Assembly (NCBI GenBank): GCA_017848155.1
Contig: JAGAKC010000379.1
Location: 1-6,851, forward strand
Direction: 5' to 3'
Length of the DNA stretch: 6,851 nt
DNA from: Oscillospiraceae bacterium
Lineage (GTDB): Bacteria; Bacillota; Clostridia; Oscillospirales; Ruminococcaceae
A program made the position numbers and the translations under genes. The notes under the pieces are model-generated. The model searched no databases. It saw only the letters and a list, made by a program, of their open reading frames with translations, and was not told the DNA's origin. Shown piece after piece: positions 5,801 through 6,851 of this stretch. Every line of letters starts with the position of its first letter. Positions within the stretch are counted from its first letter, which is position 1.

Positions 5801-6851
5801 CAGGTTACTCAATGCTTACGGGAGATACGGTGCTCTACCCCGACTACTCCACTGTTTCGGTACATGATATCAAGATAGACGAGCATGTGGGGGCATATAA
5901 GCTCGACCTTGTTACAGGTGACAAGACCTACCTCGACATGACCTATTCAATGGCGATGAACATTTATACAGATACGTCAGACTTCATCACGAATGGCACA
6001 GTAAGAGTTGAAAATTCAGGCAACACCTACACCGTTACGGACATTGAAACGGGAAAGGTGTCCGTATACGACATTGAGGAAGCTGTGGACTCACTTTCCG
6101 ATGACGACTACCGTTATATGGTCTGGTCAGCCCGCATAGGAATGATGGGCAAGTGGGTATACATACAGACCGTAGATAATATGGTGCGACTCGACACCGA
6201 CACAGGAGAGGTGCAGCCGCTTTTCGACAGGGGCGGCTTCAAGGACGGCGGTATCATAACTCTGTACCCGTCCAAAAATGCCTTTGTAGTGGCACAGACA
6301 GATTACATGTCGGGTATAAACGACAAGACCGTGTACATACCTGATGTGGTGACCTATTACGGACGCAGCGGAGAAAAGCTGGTATCAAGGGTATACGGCG
6401 CTCCCGGAAGCGATTTCATCGAATCATACGGATTTGCGTATGCAGCCATGCCTGACGCTCCTGAATACATTCCCGACAGCGATATGGGCACGGTAATGGG
6501 CACAGGCGAAAAGTGGAAGCGTGTGTATAATGGAGATACCTTCGGAGACCTTACCGTGACGGACGCAGAATGTTACTACAGACACTACCCCGATGGCACA
6601 GCGGCCCTGTTCGATCAGCACATCCAGTATGAAGGGACAGTGACACTTACGGGCACGCTGCACCACAGACCTGTGGAGCTTGGTATCGGACACGACCTTT
6701 TCCTGCTGCCCGATATCGACAGCTTCCTTGAAAGCGGACTTCCGATAACAGAGGAATCGGAGAGCTTCACGGACAACAGCTATAACACGATCAATGCGGT
6801 ACAGGTGCCGATAATCGGCTTCGGTGAGCTTCAGTACAGCGATGTCGTTAC
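2818..6851 (+). CDS. Giant single-pass membrane protein, probable anti-sigma/sensor partner of the ECF sigma factor, 3' partial
   Basis: The frame stays open for 4,034 nt, giving 1,344 codons with no stop before the window edge. Residues 1-52 are short and cytoplasmic, with AEERMYQNILRKA at 19-31, resembling the tails of clostridial membrane anti-sigma proteins; a basic cluster (K42, K43, R44, R48, K52) follows. Residues 53-75 are one Ala/Val-rich membrane helix, so the rest should lie outside the cell. About 94-235 and 240-386 are two related Ig-like modules with exact Asp-boxes. About 398-781 and 782-1165 are two related beta-propeller-like modules. From about 1215 a third kind of module begins (WKRVYNGDTFGDLTV). 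No catalytic motif, zinc anti-sigma motif, LPXTG or dockerin is seen in the visible part. Overlap with the sigma gene argues for sigma control, but the binding contact is inferred. Alternatives are a sigma-regulated surface protein or a scaffold. Confidence 0.85.
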   Translation, partial: MDNSRFETEMNRIIPLEGAEERMYQNILRKAHTEELSTTTEKKRPASRSVMKSVLPAAACVALAGGVTAAVIAAVNSLPTAPVTSETPDTGDKCTVLTTTMPDGSKLTSRDNGQTWYNGESKIYGLPDVYITLPSNEPLYSGADALATLHSTADGFVSVTSCTFEKLYDEGSEIIKSDIPLSDNDSISNGLTISTYIPTAEIAHTDDMCRFTAELIGDSGEYTVTADFYTTDTPDAVPDNGTVLLTISPDGDTEYRSTDNGVTWTANGEPYNGRPQVYMTLKDTSPLTRWDDILLTMHNTSAFDEHFTGEYFYILDDNVWVSPDNYDNAEIDHMIRISGARGSFIYGLDTYIPLSGYTPCAGRYRHDITMYSGYTCAVEFTVSPTDVIPEKQENDIAEMTFVDAPDFKEVARLDIASIKEQLGYETPVDVTTLPEYEYAVFEAERLDEADKYRANCYTEIRLDCKYIGTHYADWLCAAAYYVAPNEPMGALAYYSKIILVKDGQIVSTEFQTKGDMHFFFESRKDFYISANVQDGGIYRVSPKTSKLTIELVQSGDNITIKEVTDKYIHYNEVVEKILDIESGDVRIMSFSETEDIGSWIDGDFYYYRDLSAGEDKCRMMQLKTGNVTECTTPYSVLADTFTKKRSIVTSLPYTLTPISRNGSWRSAEGFTVTSNKNDEVREYSFGQLAKYKNIPIGHIYADLLRTIENYVYFEAGPANEYIFGFDPDSGNAFVFEHGIDSPYTVAASTCNAIVFTTGDLIYAYSYDSESPDISDTELSDKPEIMTITAPTEEELSELRNDSSIPVDITQLRHYDSTMQFMKELEEKGADISAYRENNYTKVNDNIVYIGTERADWVYEASYMLRSDGVGLHYYSKLMFIKDTDNGLTAEEMFSFKGGISTWIHVDDNGGKAYFTTLRGDYDSPSETDGGLFSINTETGEVVQLYKTCWAEITQTTDKYILFNSHASDDNGKQHILSLETGRIETIEVPVGYLWSGYSMLTGDTVLYPDYSTVSVHDIKIDEHVGAYKLDLVTGDKTYLDMTYSMAMNIYTDTSDFITNGTVRVENSGNTYTVTDIETGKVSVYDIEEAVDSLSDDDYRYMVWSARIGMMGKWVYIQTVDNMVRLDTDTGEVQPLFDRGGFKDGGIITLYPSKNAFVVAQTDYMSGINDKTVYIPDVVTYYGRSGEKLVSRVYGAPGSDFIESYGFAYAAMPDAPEYIPDSDMGTVMGTGEKWKRVYNGDTFGDLTVTDAECYYRHYPDGTAALFDQHIQYEGTVTLTGTLHHRPVELGIGHDLFLLPDIDSFLESGLPITEESESFTDNSYNTINAVQVPIIGFGELQYSDVV
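2974..3042 (+). other. Predicted transmembrane helix of the giant protein
   Basis: Residues 53-75 form an uninterrupted apolar run (SVLPAAACVALAGGVTAAVI, then AAV) directly after five basic residues, which by the positive-inside rule puts the N-terminus in the cytoplasm. There is no evident signal-peptidase site of the AxA type followed by a clear break, so I read it as an anchor, not a cleaved signal, though AAVNSLPTA leaves some doubt. Confidence 0.75.
3097..3522 (+). repeat. Ig-like module A1 with Asp-box (protein repeat)
   Basis: Residues about 94-235. TVLTTTMPDGSK leads into the Asp-box SRDNGQTW (Ser109, Asp111, Gly113, Thr115, Trp116), then NGE, VYITL, a STYIP strand (about 194-198) and a closing YTVTADF strand. 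Every one of these elements recurs in order in module A2, so this is an ancient internal duplication at protein level. Confidence 0.75.
3535..3975 (+). repeat. Ig-like module A2 with Asp-box (protein repeat)
   Basis: Residues about 240-386. TVLLTISPDGDT leads into the Asp-box STDNGVTW (Ser257, Asp259, Gly261, Thr263, Trp264), then NGE, VYMTL, LTMHNTS (295-301), a TGEYFYI strand, TYIP (350-353), AGRYR (361-365) and the last strand VEFTV. The N-x-S, G-x-YR and EFTV pattern resembles a bacterial Ig-like domain common in Firmicutes surface proteins; that assignment is from memory and is tentative. Confidence 0.72.
4009..5160 (+). repeat. Propeller-like module B1 (protein repeat)
   Basis: Residues about 398-781. 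An N-terminal segment (APDFKEVARLD, then PVDVTTLPEY) leads into YIGTHYADW (466-474) and YYSKIILVKD. After that come blade-like units whose last strands read V-S-P-K-T-S-K-L (540-547), LDIESGDV (578-585), LKTGNV (622-627) and FDPDSGNAF (725-733). The spacing of 38-52 residues, with one unit not recognised near 675, suits a six- or seven-bladed beta-propeller. Confidence 0.65.
5161..6312 (+). repeat. Propeller-like module B2 (protein repeat)
   Basis: Residues about 782-1165, second copy of B1. Shared anchors are AP-x-EEELSEL then PVDITQLRHYD, YIGTERADW (848-856) and YYSKLMFIKD, offset 382-385 residues from B1. Blade-ending strands are INTETGEV (934-941), LSLETGRI (976-983), LDLVTGDK (1029-1036), DIETGKV (1075-1081) and LDTDTGEV (1125-1132), 42-53 residues apart. 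The TG turns are better kept than in B1. Confidence 0.7.

Overview
The window looks like chromosomal DNA of a Ruminococcus-like anaerobic Clostridia species. Evidence is the codon use (many CTT, AAG, GAC and AGC codons), moderate GC with strong GGAGG-type ribosome binding sites, a ferredoxin-tailed aldo/keto reductase, an ECF-transporter S component, and an ECF sigma factor paired with a single-pass membrane protein. The genus is an inference from style; no marker gene is present. All genes lie on the + strand.

Left part (1-1992): three tightly packed genes, probably one operon. They are the end of an ECF-transporter S component (5' end outside the window), a DUF1893 protein that overlaps it by 8 nt, and a two-[4Fe-4S]-cluster aldo/keto reductase that starts one base after the DUF1893 stop.

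Middle part (1993-2341): no protein gene. It holds an unusually structured element of about 240 nt: two near-identical terminator-like hairpins at its ends, long-range pairings, and three internal hairpins, one with a 16-bp stem. An 8-9 bp alternative helix is incompatible with the first hairpin. The last hairpin is a clean Rho-independent terminator. A near-consensus sigma-A promoter with an extended -10 begins two bases after it.

Right part (2342-6851): a sigma/anti-sigma-type pair. A 158-residue ECF sigma factor overlaps by one base (TAATG) a giant open frame of at least 1,344 residues that runs off the window without a stop. This protein has a short cytoplasmic tail of about 52 residues, one membrane helix (about 53-75), and a very large outside region. 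Reading the translation shows that region to be built from two internal duplications. A tandem pair of about 150-residue Ig-like modules each carries an exact Asp-box SxDxGxTW. A tandem pair of about 383-residue modules has beta-propeller-like blade repeats. A further module of a different type begins near residue 1215. The simplest reading is a transmembrane regulator that holds the sigma factor at the membrane and senses something outside the cell through an exceptionally large ectodomain. I regard this pair and the structured intergenic element as the most interesting parts of the window.
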